Below, piece by piece: positions 8,365-17,491 of a DNA stretch of 64,000 nucleotides. The notes below the pieces were generated by a model. It made no database searches, was not told where the DNA came from, and was given only the letters and a program-made list of their open reading frames with translations. Origin of the DNA: JAYODZ01 sp965660195 (GTDB lineage: Bacteria > Pseudomonadota > Alphaproteobacteria > RS24). The stretch spans positions 9,736 through 73,735 of the forward strand of contig CBFHZM010000001.1 in the NCBI GenBank assembly GCA_965660195.1, given 5' to 3'. The position numbers were made by a program, and so were the translations under genes. Positions within the stretch are counted from its first letter, which is position 1; the number at the start of each line of letters is the position of its first letter.

Positions 8365-10913
8365 CCAGATTTCTTCTTACGTGCGGGCGCCCGCTTTTTC
8401 TTGGCTGGCCCTTTCGCACGTCGCGCCTCAATCAGCCCCATGGCCCGCTCCATAGTGATGCTAGCCGGATCTTCGTCCTTCGGAATGGTGGCATTTATTT
8501 TGTCATGTTTCACATAAGGTCCGAAGCGGCCGTTCATTACCCGCACTGGCTTGCCGTCATCGGGGTGTTCGCCCAATTCCTGAATTACGCTTTGCGAGGT
8601 CGCCCGTCCGGGCCCTTTGGCTTTACGCTCGGCAAGAACAGTTACCGAACGATTGATACCAATCTCGAACACTTCGTCAGCAGTCTCGAGGCTAGCCGAT
8701 TGTTTGCCGCATTTAATATAGGGCCCATAGCGGCCAATATCAGCGGTGATATCTTCGCCCGTTTCCGGGTGAGGACCAACCAGTCGCGGCAACGACAGTA
8801 GCTTCAAAGCGTAGTCAAGGTCCATCTCTTGTGGCGTCTTTCCTTTCGGAATACCAGCACGTTTTGGTTTCTCATTATCCTCAGATTTTTCGCCAAGTTG
8901 GATATAAGGACCAAAACGTCCATTTTTCACATGTACATCGAAACCCGAGTCTGGATCCTGTCCGAGGACGCGTTCAATATCTCCCTGTTCTGCCTGCTCG
9001 CCGGCAAAGGGGCGGGTGAAGCCACAATCGGGATAGCGGGTGCAACCGACAAAGGCGCCGAAGCGGCCTGTTTTAAGGCTCAGATCGCCTTCATTGCATT
9101 TTGGGCACTGGCGTGGATTGCCATCGCCCGTATCTTTAAAAATGTGCGGCCCCAGAACATCATTCATGCGGTCGAGTACAACTGTGTTTCGAAGCTCTAA
9201 GGTTTGATCAATATTAGGCTTAAAATCACTCCAGAAACGGCGCAGAACATCGAGATAGCTCATTTCACCATTTGAAATCAGGTCGAGATCACGCTCGAGC
9301 GAGGCGGTGAAATCATATTCGACATAGCGCTCGAAAAAGCTTTCCAGGAAAGCAACGACCAATCGCCCTTTGTCTTGAGGGATGAAGCGGTTGCGATCCA
9401 TGACAACATAATCGCGTTCACGCAACACCGACAGCACCGACGCATAAGTCGAGGGCCGCCCGATGCCTAGCTCTTCCATTTTCTTGACCAAAGAGGCTTC
9501 TGAATAACGTGGAGGTGGTTCAGTAAAATGTTGTTCGGGCTTAACCTCGGACACGCTCAACACCTGGCCTTCTTGCAGGTCTGGAAGCCGGACCCCGTCC
9601 TTGTCATCTTCGACAGCCTCGTCTTGACCTTCCTCGTACACTCCCAAAAAACCTGGGAAGGTGATGACGGTGCCGCTGGCGCGCAAACCCGTTTGTCGGT
9701 CTTGGCTAATAATGTCGACCGTGGTGCGCTCGACACGTGCAGGGTTCATTTGGCAGGCCAATGTCCGCTTCCAAATCAACTCATACAGCTTTTGCTCGTC
9801 AATGTTAAGCAAAGCCTTAATGTCGTCGGGTGCGCGCATAATTGAGGTCGGGCGGATCGCCTCATGCGCTTCTTGCGCATTGGCAGCCGTTTTAGTATAC
9901 CGCCGCGCGGCTTCGGGCAAATAATCATTGCCATAGTCTTGTTGGATTTTGTCACGAATTTCGGTCACAGCAGAGGCATCTAGATCAAGACCGTCGGTCC
10001 GCATATAGGTAATCAGACCGGTCGTCTCACCGCTGATTGAGACCCCTTCATAGAGCTTCTGCGCCACCTGCATGGTACGGCTAGCAGAAAAACCGAGCTT
10101 GCGTGCCGCTTCCTGTTGAAGGGTTGAGGTGGTGAAGGGTGGTGCGGGGTTACGATTACCAGGTTTGCGTTCGACGCGATCGACGGTAAAGCTCGCATTG
10201 CGGATGGCATTTTCGGCATCGCGTGCCATCACTTCATTTTCGAGTGTGAACTTATCAGCCTTTTCGCCCCGATAGAGGGAGAGACGGGTCGGAACCGTAG
10301 CCGCGGTCGGCGTTTTAAGTATCGTATCGACACTCCAATATTCGCGCGGCTTAAACTGTTCAATCTCAATTTCCCGCTGGCAAATTAGGCGCAGAGCGAC
10401 CGATTGCACGCGCCCGGCTGATCGGGCGCCCGGCAATTTACGCCACAAAACCGGCGACAAATTAAAGCCCACCAGATAGTCCAATGCGCGGCGTGCGAGA
10501 TAGGCATCGACCAGTTTTTCATCAATTTGTCGCGGATGTTCCATCGCCTCCAATACGGCCGTACGCGTAATGGCATTAAAGACTACACGGCTGATTGATT
10601 TGCCTTCGAGGACTTTTTTCTTCCGCAAAACTTCGAGAACGTGCCAGGAGATAGCTTCGCCTTCACGATCAGGGTCGGTCGCGAGGATCAGACGGTCCGC
10701 TGTTTTCACAGCATTGGCGATTTCGTCGAGCCGGCTTTTCTTGCCGCCATTGATTTCCCAGGTCATAGCAAAATCTTGATCGGGATCGACGGAGCCATCT
10801 TTTTCTGGCAGATCGCGGACGTGCCCTATGGATGCGAAAACTTTCGTATTGCTTCCGAGATACTTATTTATTGTTGTCGCTTTCGCGGGCGACTCGACAA
10901 TGACGACATCCAT
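8361..10913 (-). CDS. topA: DNA topoisomerase I (type IA)
   Basis: This 850-residue protein has the Toprim domain (E8; DPDREGEAISW at 80-90) and the active-site tyrosine Y303 in GLITYMRTDG. One four-cysteine zinc ribbon (CPKCNEG...CTRYPDCGF) comes next, and at least three C-terminal GRFGPY-type repeats lie before a Lys/Arg-rich end. It relaxes negative supercoils behind moving RNA polymerase. It has fewer zinc ribbons than E. coli TopA and uses the topoisomerase C-terminal repeat type instead, as is common in alphaproteobacteria. Upstream lie 101 non-coding bases after dprA, and downstream rnr overlaps by four bases. Confidence 0.98.
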   Translation of the reverse strand: MDVVIVESPAKATTINKYLGSNTKVFASIGHVRDLPEKDGSVDPDQDFAMTWEINGGKKSRLDEIANAVKTADRLILATDPDREGEAISWHVLEVLRKKKVLEGKSISRVVFNAITRTAVLEAMEHPRQIDEKLVDAYLARRALDYLVGFNLSPVLWRKLPGARSAGRVQSVALRLICQREIEIEQFKPREYWSVDTILKTPTAATVPTRLSLYRGEKADKFTLENEVMARDAENAIRNASFTVDRVERKPGNRNPAPPFTTSTLQQEAARKLGFSASRTMQVAQKLYEGVSISGETTGLITYMRTDGLDLDASAVTEIRDKIQQDYGNDYLPEAARRYTKTAANAQEAHEAIRPTSIMRAPDDIKALLNIDEQKLYELIWKRTLACQMNPARVERTTVDIISQDRQTGLRASGTVITFPGFLGVYEEGQDEAVEDDKDGVRLPDLQEGQVLSVSEVKPEQHFTEPPPRYSEASLVKKMEELGIGRPSTYASVLSVLRERDYVVMDRNRFIPQDKGRLVVAFLESFFERYVEYDFTASLERDLDLISNGEMSYLDVLRRFWSDFKPNIDQTLELRNTVVLDRMNDVLGPHIFKDTGDGNPRQCPKCNEGDLSLKTGRFGAFVGCTRYPDCGFTRPFAGEQAEQGDIERVLGQDPDSGFDVHVKNGRFGPYIQLGEKSEDNEKPKRAGIPKGKTPQEMDLDYALKLLSLPRLVGPHPETGEDITADIGRYGPYIKCGKQSASLETADEVFEIGINRSVTVLAERKAKGPGRATSQSVIQELGEHPDDGKPVRVMNGRFGPYVKHDKINATIPKDEDPASITMERAMGLIEARRAKGPAKKKRAPARKKKSG

Positions 10914-11014
10914 GCAGTGTTTTTCCCATCGGTTTGGCTTCCATAAATGGTCAAAATACAGCGCGATGTCAAATGGCAGAATATTGTCGGGAGCAGAAAA
11001 AAGATAAAAATGCT

Positions 11015-12151
11015 CTAGTCAGGCGTCGCTAGGCTGACTTTACCGTCATTATGACGGATCAAAAGGCCCGCCAGTTCCAGCTCCAGAAGCGCTTGATAAA
11101 TATAGGGAAGTGGCATTTCTGTGAGTTCGATTAAAGCGTTGATGCTGACAGCCGTCGGCCCCAAGAGTCTGTGGATCTGACCGCGATTGCTATCTGATAG
11201 CTCAGGGGGCGAAGCAGGGCGGTGGCTCGGCTGGGTTGGCGCGCGCGCCTCAAATCGTCCAACGCTGAGTGACATGGCAGCGTCAATATCATCAGCGGTC
11301 TCGACTAAACCGGCGCCTTCGCGGATCAAATTATTCGACCCTAAACACCTTGGGTCAAGCGGTGAGCCCGGAACTGCAAAGACATCGCGCCCGAATTCAT
11401 TGGCTAAGCGCGCTGTAATCAGTGATCCCGATCGGCGAGCGGCTTCGATCACTAAAGTGCCGCGCCCAAGTCCAGCAATGATGCGGTTGCGCCGCGGAAA
11501 CTGTGTTGCCTGTGGCTTAGTACCGGGCGGGTTTTCACAAATGAGCAGGCCAGTTTCTTTAATTTTTTCCTGCAAAGCGGCGTTCTCCGGCGGGTAGTAA
11601 ATATCGGCGCCGTTGGCAATGACGGCGATGGTGCCGCTGTGCATCATGGCTTTATGGCAGGCGGTATCAATGCCGCGCGCAAGGCCTGAGACACCGACCC
11701 ACCCCCGCCGGCCCAATTCCGTGCAGAGACGGGCGCAAAGCGTTAAGGCTGCTGCCGATGCATTGCGTGCACCGACAATGGCCATGGCCGGTTTTTCCAG
11801 CAGGGAAGCGTGCCCAAATATGCTAATTATAGGTGGTGCGCTCGGCGTCTCGGCGAGGAGCCTTGGGTAGAGCGGACTACCCCAGATTAAATATGTTCCC
11901 CCCAGATTAAGCGTTTTTGCAAGTTCGCCTTCGACCTGCCGAGCGGCCGCGACCTTAAAGTTCTTGCGTCCGCCGCGCGCTGAAAGCGCTGGTAGGGCAT
12001 CGAGTGCCTCCTGCGGAGATGCATAATTATGCATTAACATTTGAAAGCTTTGCGGACCGACATTTTGACTTCGGACGATTCTCAAGCAGGTGATTAGGTT
12101 TTGCTTTCTATGCCACATGGTGCATCTTTTCTTATTCTTATTACTGCCCAT
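11015..12151 (-). CDS. dprA: DNA-processing protein DprA/Smf
   Basis: This 378-residue protein has the DprA Rossmann-like core: AMAIVGARNAS, VSGLARGIDTACHKAMM, and FPRRNRIIAGLG followed by VIEAARRSGSLITARLA. The C-terminal winged-helix (DprA_WH) segment is also present (INALIELTEMPLPYIYQALLELELAGLL). DprA loads RecA on incoming single-stranded DNA during natural transformation, though it is widespread in species not known to be competent. The ATG at 12151 has no evident ribosome binding site; a second ATG at 12118 is a plausible alternative start. It sits 51 bases after plsY in the conserved plsY-dprA-topA order. Confidence 0.95.
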   Translation of the reverse strand: MGSNKNKKRCTMWHRKQNLITCLRIVRSQNVGPQSFQMLMHNYASPQEALDALPALSARGGRKNFKVAAARQVEGELAKTLNLGGTYLIWGSPLYPRLLAETPSAPPIISIFGHASLLEKPAMAIVGARNASAAALTLCARLCTELGRRGWVGVSGLARGIDTACHKAMMHSGTIAVIANGADIYYPPENAALQEKIKETGLLICENPPGTKPQATQFPRRNRIIAGLGRGTLVIEAARRSGSLITARLANEFGRDVFAVPGSPLDPRCLGSNNLIREGAGLVETADDIDAAMSLSVGRFEARAPTQPSHRPASPPELSDSNRGQIHRLLGPTAVSINALIELTEMPLPYIYQALLELELAGLLIRHNDGKVSLATPD

Positions 12152-12202
12152 AACGCTGGGCGCTAGGATAGTATTGTCTATTCTGTGGCGGCAGGGAAGA
12201 GC

Positions 12203-12811
12203 TTAGGATTTACCGATACGCGGTTCCTGGGCAGCGATCAGGCGCTTGATGTTTTCGCGGTGCGTCCAGTAGGCAATCAGCGCCAAAAGCCCGCAAAGGA
12301 TGGCTAGATTTAAATCGCCAAGGGCAAGCATGGCGACGGGGACAGCAAGGCAAGCCGCTAAGGCCGCGAGCGATGAGATTTTGAACAAGGCGGCCGTCGC
12401 CAGCCAAGCGCTGACGAAGACCAGTGCCGCGAGCGGGTTGAGGGCGAGCAGGACGCCAATGAAAACTGCTATGCCTTTACCACCTTTGAAACCTAACCAG
12501 ACCGGAAAAACATGCCCTATAAAAGCGCCCAGCGCAGCGGCACTTTGTGCCGTCTCAAGGTCGGGCGCCGCGGCAAACAGCTGACCGATAATCAGGACGG
12601 GGGCGGCGCCTTTCAGGGCGTCGGCGAGCAAGGTTAGCAAGGCAATCGATTTTTTTCCTGTTCTGAGGACATTGGTCGCTCCGATATTGCCGGAGCCAAT
12701 GGTTCGGATATCGCCGAGCCCCGCCATTTTTGTGAAGAGGAGGCCAAACGGCACTGACCCGCTTAAATACCCAGCGACAAAACTCAGAAGTAAAAAATCG
12801 AGAGGTGTCAT
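12203..12811 (-). CDS. plsY: Glycerol-3-phosphate acyltransferase PlsY
   Basis: This 202-residue inner-membrane protein has about five to six hydrophobic segments and the PlsY motifs GSGNIGATN (39-47) and GFKGGKGIAVF (about 107-117). It transfers an acyl group from acyl-phosphate to sn-glycerol 3-phosphate, the first step of phosphatidic acid synthesis, working with PlsX. Its ATG at 12811 overlaps the stop of the dihydroorotase-like gene (ATGA), so it is translated from the pyrimidine transcript. That arrangement is common in alphaproteobacteria. Confidence 0.97.
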   Translation of the reverse strand: MTPLDFLLLSFVAGYLSGSVPFGLLFTKMAGLGDIRTIGSGNIGATNVLRTGKKSIALLTLLADALKGAAPVLIIGQLFAAAPDLETAQSAAALGAFIGHVFPVWLGFKGGKGIAVFIGVLLALNPLAALVFVSAWLATAALFKISSLAALAACLAVPVAMLALGDLNLAILCGLLALIAYWTHRENIKRLIAAQEPRIGKS

Positions 12812-14097
12812 GCTAAATCATCATCGCGGGCGTAAACGCATTTTCCAGCCACAAATGTCGCCTCGACGCGGCCCTGCACACGGCGCCCCTCCAAAACTGC
12901 ATTTTTTGACTTTGAAGCAAGGTCATCGGCATCGATAATCCAAGGCGCATCGAGATCAACCAGTGTTAAATCCGCAGCTGCGCCGAGCGCCAAGCGGCCG
13001 CCGTCAATGCCGAGAATATCGGCAGGCCCGGAGGTTACTGCCCGCAACAAGGTCAGCAAATCTACGCCATCGCTATGGTGCAGGGTGATCAGGCCGGTCA
13101 ATAAGGTTTCGACGCCAACCGAGCCGAATGCCGCCTGTTGAAAAGGTTGACGCTTAGCATCGGCGTCTTGCGGATTATGGGCTGAAACAATGACATCAAT
13201 AATACCATCGCTAACCGCATCAACCAGGGCAAGGCGATCGCCTTCTGCTCGAAGCGGCGGATTTAGTTTTGCAAAGCTGCGGTAATTTTCGACGTCATTT
13301 TCATTGAGGAGTAGGTGGTTAATGCTGACACCGCAACTAACGCCTAAGCCGAGGGCGCGCGCCTGACGCAGGCTGGCAACGCTGTCTGCCGATGAAACCT
13401 GCGCCAAGTGATAGCGTCCATCGGTTAACTGTACGAGGCGCAAATCTCGGTCGATAATTACCGTCTCAGCCGCCACCGGAATACCAGGAAGACCGAGGCG
13501 TGTGGCAAGTTCGCTTTCATTCATGACGCCCGCGCTGAGCAGGTTCTCATCCATCGCATGATGTACAATCAAGGCGTCGAAGCTGGCGGCATAAGACAGC
13601 GCCCGCCGCATCGTCAAGGCATTCATAATACTGCGGTCGCCATTGGAGAAGGCGATAGCGCCGGCATCGCGCAACAAAGCCATTTCGCTTAAATGGTCGC
13701 TGTCGCATCCTTTGGTGATTGCGGCCATGGGGATAACACGTACCATGGCAGTGTCGCGCGCGCGCCGACTGATAAAGTCAACCAAAGCGGCATCGTCAAT
13801 CGCCGGCCGCGTATCGGGCATCACTACAATGCTGGTGACGCCACCGCGTGCTGCGGCATGCGAGGCTGTGGCCAGTGTTTCGCGGTGTTCGTATCCTGGT
13901 TCTCCGGTATGCACTTGCATATCGATCAAGCCCGGCATCAGTGCTTTGCCGCTGCCGTCAATGCAAGCGCTCTCGTCGCCCGATAAAGTCTCTCCGAATT
14001 CTACGATGTGGCCATCTTTGACCCGCAGGGCACCGATCATATCAAGCCCCGAGGCAGGGTCGAGGAGGCGAACGTTTTGGAATAAAAGGTCAGTCAT
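12808..14097 (-). CDS. pyrC: Dihydroorotase-like protein, probably catalytically inactive (PyrC'/PyrX type)
   Basis: This 429-residue amidohydrolase-fold protein aligns with class I dihydroorotases along its length, but the catalytic residues are gone. The metal-binding DxHxHxR motif reads D59-M-Q-V-H63-T-G65: the first His is Gln and the substrate Arg is Gly. The later HVS histidine is Gln (LAQVSS, Q233), and the catalytic Asp of the TDHAPH motif is Ala (SAHNPQ, A306). Pseudomonads have a comparable inactive homologue beside pyrB that is needed to assemble aspartate transcarbamoylase. I infer that structural role here, with a true dihydroorotase elsewhere. The ATG at 14097 has GAGGCGAGCC upstream and overlaps pyrB by eight bases. 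Confidence 0.9.
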   Translation of the reverse strand: MTDLLFQNVRLLDPASGLDMIGALRVKDGHIVEFGETLSGDESACIDGSGKALMPGLIDMQVHTGEPGYEHRETLATASHAAARGGVTSIVVMPDTRPAIDDAALVDFISRRARDTAMVRVIPMAAITKGCDSDHLSEMALLRDAGAIAFSNGDRSIMNALTMRRALSYAASFDALIVHHAMDENLLSAGVMNESELATRLGLPGIPVAAETVIIDRDLRLVQLTDGRYHLAQVSSADSVASLRQARALGLGVSCGVSINHLLLNENDVENYRSFAKLNPPLRAEGDRLALVDAVSDGIIDVIVSAHNPQDADAKRQPFQQAAFGSVGVETLLTGLITLHHSDGVDLLTLLRAVTSGPADILGIDGGRLALGAAADLTLVDLDAPWIIDADDLASKSKNAVLEGRRVQGRVEATFVAGKCVYARDDDLA

Positions 14098-15067
14098 GGC
14101 TCGCCTCGTTCTCGCCATTGCGTGGTAAGTTTAACGCCAAGGCTTCGAGCGCGGCCATGCGGACAGCGACGCCCATTTCCACCTGTTCACGGATCAAGCT
14201 TACATCGGGGTGATCGGCAATCGCGCTATCGATTTCAACGCCGCGGTTCATCGGCCCTGGATGCATTACCAGCGCGCCAGGTTTAGCATAGCCGAGCTTT
14301 TCTTCGTCCAGTCCATAGAGGTGATAATATTCGCGCACGGAGGGGACTAAGCTGCCGCTCATACGTTCATTTTGCAAGCGCAGCATCATGACAATATCGC
14401 AGCCCGCGAGGCCTTGTTTCATGTCATAGAAAACATTGGCGCCGAGACGTTCAGCGCTATGCGGAATAAGGGTGCGAGGGCCAACCAAATTGATTTGAGC
14501 GCCCATCATCGACAATAAGATAATGTTCGATCGTGCTACGCGCGAATGCGCAATATCACCACAAATGGCAATTTTGAGACCATCAAGTCGGCCCAGCCGC
14601 CGCCGAATGGTTAGCGCGTCGAGAAGCGCTTGCGTTGGGTGCTCGTGCGCCCCGTCACCTGCATTAAGGACTGCGCAAGAGACTTTTTGTGCTAGCAGCG
14701 CGACGGCGCCACTGGCGCTGTGGCGGACGACAATCAAATCGGGGTTCATGGCGTTGAGGGTAACGGCTGTGTCGATCAGCGTCTCGCCTTTGCTCATAGC
14801 AGAAGCGGCAACATTCATGTTCATAACATCGGCGCCTAGGCGCTTGCCAGCGAGCTCAAAAGAACTTTGCGTCCGGGTCGAGCTTTCAAAAAATAGATTA
14901 ATCTGCGTCCGGCCACGCAGAACATTACCTTTTTTGTTGGCTTGTCGATTGAAGCTGATATAGCTTTCAGCGCGGTCGAGGAGATTTTCAATATCCTGCT
15001 TAGAAAGCCCCTCAATGCCCAGCAAATGCTGGTGCGGAAAACAGTTGCTTTCGGGCGCTTCACTCAT
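14090..15067 (-). CDS. pyrB: Aspartate carbamoyltransferase catalytic subunit
   Basis: This 325-residue protein has the carbamoyl-phosphate motif SSTRT at 62-66 (FFESSTRTQSSFELAGKRLG), HPTQALLDALTI and the aspartate-loop region VMHPGPMNRGVEI. It catalyses condensation of aspartate and carbamoyl phosphate in pyrimidine synthesis. I see no pyrI regulatory gene nearby; instead the next gene is an inactive dihydroorotase-like subunit. This matches the class A ATCase architecture known from Pseudomonas. The start is ATG at 15067; a TTG one codon upstream is unlikely. It lies 49 bases after ruvX. Confidence 0.97.
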   Translation of the reverse strand: MSEAPESNCFPHQHLLGIEGLSKQDIENLLDRAESYISFNRQANKKGNVLRGRTQINLFFESSTRTQSSFELAGKRLGADVMNMNVAASAMSKGETLIDTAVTLNAMNPDLIVVRHSASGAVALLAQKVSCAVLNAGDGAHEHPTQALLDALTIRRRLGRLDGLKIAICGDIAHSRVARSNIILLSMMGAQINLVGPRTLIPHSAERLGANVFYDMKQGLAGCDIVMMLRLQNERMSGSLVPSVREYYHLYGLDEEKLGYAKPGALVMHPGPMNRGVEIDSAIADHPDVSLIREQVEMGVAVRMAALEALALNLPRNGENEASHD

Positions 15068-15116
15068 CAAAGCCGTAGTCTATACGGATTTGTCGGCTTT
15101 GTGGCAAGCGAATTTA

Positions 15117-15596
15117 TTACTTGGCTGACCGTAAAAAATCGAGGTAGCCCTGCAATATGTATGTTGCAGCAAGTTTATCTACGAGCTCGGCGCGACGGGC
15201 GCGGCTGGCATCGGCATCAATTAAGGTGCGAGTGACGGCGGCTGTTGACAAACGTTCATCCCACAACACCACAGGCAGCGACGGAAAATTGTCAATTTTA
15301 GCCAAATTTCGGATAAAAGCCCGCGTTGCTTGGGCGCGTGGGCCAGCACTCCCATCCATATTAAGCGGATACCCCATGACGACGCCGCCAATTTGCCGAG
15401 CTGTGATCAGCGTTTGAAGCGCTTGCGCATCAATCGAGAGCTTTTGCCGTTTGATTGTCTCACTCGGTGAGGCAATGGTAAAATTGGTATCGGAGAGGGC
15501 AATACCAATTGTTTTGGTGCCGAGATCGAGCCCGACAAGAATCTGCCCCCGCTGCATCAGACGCGGCAAAGACAGCATATCTTCTAAGATGTCCAT
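15117..15596 (-). CDS. ruvX: Putative Holliday junction resolvase / pre-16S rRNA nuclease YqgF
   Basis: This 159-residue RNase H-fold protein has the YqgF/RuvX motifs: LVGLDLGTKTIGIALSD near the start, GGVVMGYPLNMDGSAGP in the middle, and LWDERLSTAAVTR followed by KLAATYILQGYLD at the end. In E. coli the homologue processes the 5' end of 16S rRNA. The N-terminal stretch before GQILVGLDLG is longer than usual, and ATG codons at 15578 and 15557 are possible alternative starts. The gene is divergent from gatC across a 131-base gap and heads the leftward pyrB operon. Confidence 0.92.
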   Translation of the reverse strand: MDILEDMLSLPRLMQRGQILVGLDLGTKTIGIALSDTNFTIASPSETIKRQKLSIDAQALQTLITARQIGGVVMGYPLNMDGSAGPRAQATRAFIRNLAKIDNFPSLPVVLWDERLSTAAVTRTLIDADASRARRAELVDKLAATYILQGYLDFLRSAK

Positions 15597-15727
15597 TTTG
15601 CTGTGTTACCGCAGTTCACGCCGAAGGGAAATATTGAATGCGTGCGACGCTCGGGTGAGTTGCCTGATGGGGTGCGGTTTGCTAGTTTGCCTTCAATTGA
15701 TTTGAATCATTTTCGAAAAGGCGAATT

Positions 15728-16015
15728 ATGTCGGTTGATGAAGCAACCGTGCGACGCATTGCGAAGCTAGCGCGCATCGGTGTTGAGGAGGCGGAGCTTG
15801 CCGGATTGGCACAAGAGCTCTCGCAGATCCTAAAATTTGTAGAGCAATTAAACGAGTTGGATACGGCGGGTGTCACGCCACTGACCAGCGCAGTCGAAAC
15901 GCAAATCAAACGCCGTGCTGATGAAGTCACGGATGGCGCGATTGTCGATCAGATTTTGGCCAATGCGCCGTCTCGCGATGAAGAATTTTTTGCCGTGCCA
16001 AAGGTGGTGGAATAA
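15728..16015 (+). CDS. gatC: Asp-tRNA(Asn)/Glu-tRNA(Gln) amidotransferase subunit C
   Basis: This 95-residue protein starts MSVDEATVRRIAKLARIGV and contains LSQILKFVEQLNELDTAGVTP, the hallmarks of GatC, the small subunit that wraps around and stabilises the GatA-GatB interface. An AAAAGGCGAATT ribosome binding site precedes the ATG at 15728. The stop overlaps the gatA start (TAATG), which makes tight translational coupling likely. The presence of gatCAB implies that Gln-tRNA or Asn-tRNA, or both, are made by transamidation in this organism. Confidence 0.97.
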   Translation: MSVDEATVRRIAKLARIGVEEAELAGLAQELSQILKFVEQLNELDTAGVTPLTSAVETQIKRRADEVTDGAIVDQILANAPSRDEEFFAVPKVVE

Positions 16016-17490
16016 TGTCAGAGCTTGTTGATCTCGATCTGGTTGCCGCCCGTGATGGATTGCGGAAAAAAGACTTTACGGCTGTTGAGCTTTGCGAGGC
16101 GCATATAAAACAGATGCAAGAAGCCCGCGCGCTTAATGCGGTGGTGCATGAGGTTGCTGATATCGCACTCACCATGGCCGCCCAGAGCGATGCGCGACTG
16201 GCTGCGGGCAGCACGGCGCCGCTTGAGGGGCTGCCGATTGGTGTGAAAGATTTATTTTGCACCAAGGGCGTCCAAACCACGGCCTGCTCGAATATTCTTG
16301 GCGGCTTTACGCCGACTTATGAATCGACCGTAACACAAAACCTCTGGGATGCTGGTGCGGTGATGTTGGGTAAACTTAACAATGACGAATTTGCCATGGG
16401 ATCTTCAAATGAGACCTCGCGTTTTGGCGCGGTAATTAATCCTTGGCGTCGCGAAGGCACGGACACCGCGCTGGTGCCGGGCGGCTCGTCTGGCGGCTCC
16501 TCGGCAGCAGTGGCCGCCCATATCGGTGTGGCAGCAACGGCGACCGATACGGGGGGCTCCATTCGTCAGCCCGCGGCCTTTACGGGAACAGTAGGGTTGA
16601 AGCCCACTTACGGCCGTTGCTCGCGTTGGGGCATTGTGGCTTTCGCTTCATCACTCGATCAAGCCGGCCCGATTACGCGCACCGTGCGGGACGCGGCGAT
16701 TATGCTCGGAGCTATGGCGGGACATGACGCTAAAGACACCACGAGCATTGATGCGCCGGTGCCAGATTATGAGGCAGCGCTGACGGGGGATATTCGTGGT
16801 CTGAAAGTCGGTATTCCGCGCGAATATCGCGTTGACGGCATGTCACCGGAAATCGAAGCTTTGTGGCAAAAAGGTATTGATTGGCTCACATCAGCAGGTG
16901 CCGATATTGTTGATATCAGCTTGCCGCATACGCACTATGCTCTGCCAGCTTATTACATTATTGCGCCAGCGGAAGCCTCTTCAAATCTCGCACGCTATGA
17001 TGGCGTGCGCTACGGGGCGCGGGTTGAGGGGGGCGATATTGACGGTATGTATGAAGCAACCCGTGCCGCAGGCTTTGGTGACGAAGTACGCCGACGCATT
17101 ATGATCGGAACATATGTGCTCTCGGCCGGCTATTACGATGCCTATTATGTTAAAGCGCTTCAAGTCCGGCGTCTGATCGCTAATGATTTCTCGGCCGCAT
17201 TTGAGCAATGCGATGTGGTGTTGACACCAACGACGCCGTCGGCGGCCTTCGCCATGGGTAGCAATCAAGATGATCCATTGACGATGTATCTCAATGACGT
17301 CTTCACGGTGACGGCTAATTTGGCAGGTGTACCAGCCATGTCGCTGCCCGCCGGGCTCGATAAGGACGGCCTACCGTTAGGCTTGCAGTTGATTGGTCCA
17401 GCCTTTGGTGAAGAGACATTGTTGCGCACAGCGCAGGTGATGGAAACCGCCGCTGGTTTTATAGCGCGACCACAAAAATGGTGGGTCTAA
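16015..17490 (+). CDS. gatA: Asp-tRNA(Asn)/Glu-tRNA(Gln) amidotransferase subunit A
   Basis: This 491-residue amidase-signature enzyme has the catalytic Lys-cisSer-Ser triad visible as K78 (LPIGVKDLF), S158 (PGGSSGGSS) and S182 (DTGGSIRQPA). GatA hydrolyses glutamine and sends ammonia to GatB. The GGSSGGS loop and the QAGPITRTVRDAA block are typical of GatA rather than of a stand-alone amidase. It begins on the last base of the gatC stop codon, and a single base separates it from gatB. Confidence 0.98.
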   Translation: MSELVDLDLVAARDGLRKKDFTAVELCEAHIKQMQEARALNAVVHEVADIALTMAAQSDARLAAGSTAPLEGLPIGVKDLFCTKGVQTTACSNILGGFTPTYESTVTQNLWDAGAVMLGKLNNDEFAMGSSNETSRFGAVINPWRREGTDTALVPGGSSGGSSAAVAAHIGVAATATDTGGSIRQPAAFTGTVGLKPTYGRCSRWGIVAFASSLDQAGPITRTVRDAAIMLGAMAGHDAKDTTSIDAPVPDYEAALTGDIRGLKVGIPREYRVDGMSPEIEALWQKGIDWLTSAGADIVDISLPHTHYALPAYYIIAPAEASSNLARYDGVRYGARVEGGDIDGMYEATRAAGFGDEVRRRIMIGTYVLSAGYYDAYYVKALQVRRLIANDFSAAFEQCDVVLTPTTPSAAFAMGSNQDDPLTMYLNDVFTVTANLAGVPAMSLPAGLDKDGLPLGLQLIGPAFGEETLLRTAQVMETAAGFIARPQKWWV

Positions 17491-17491
17491 G

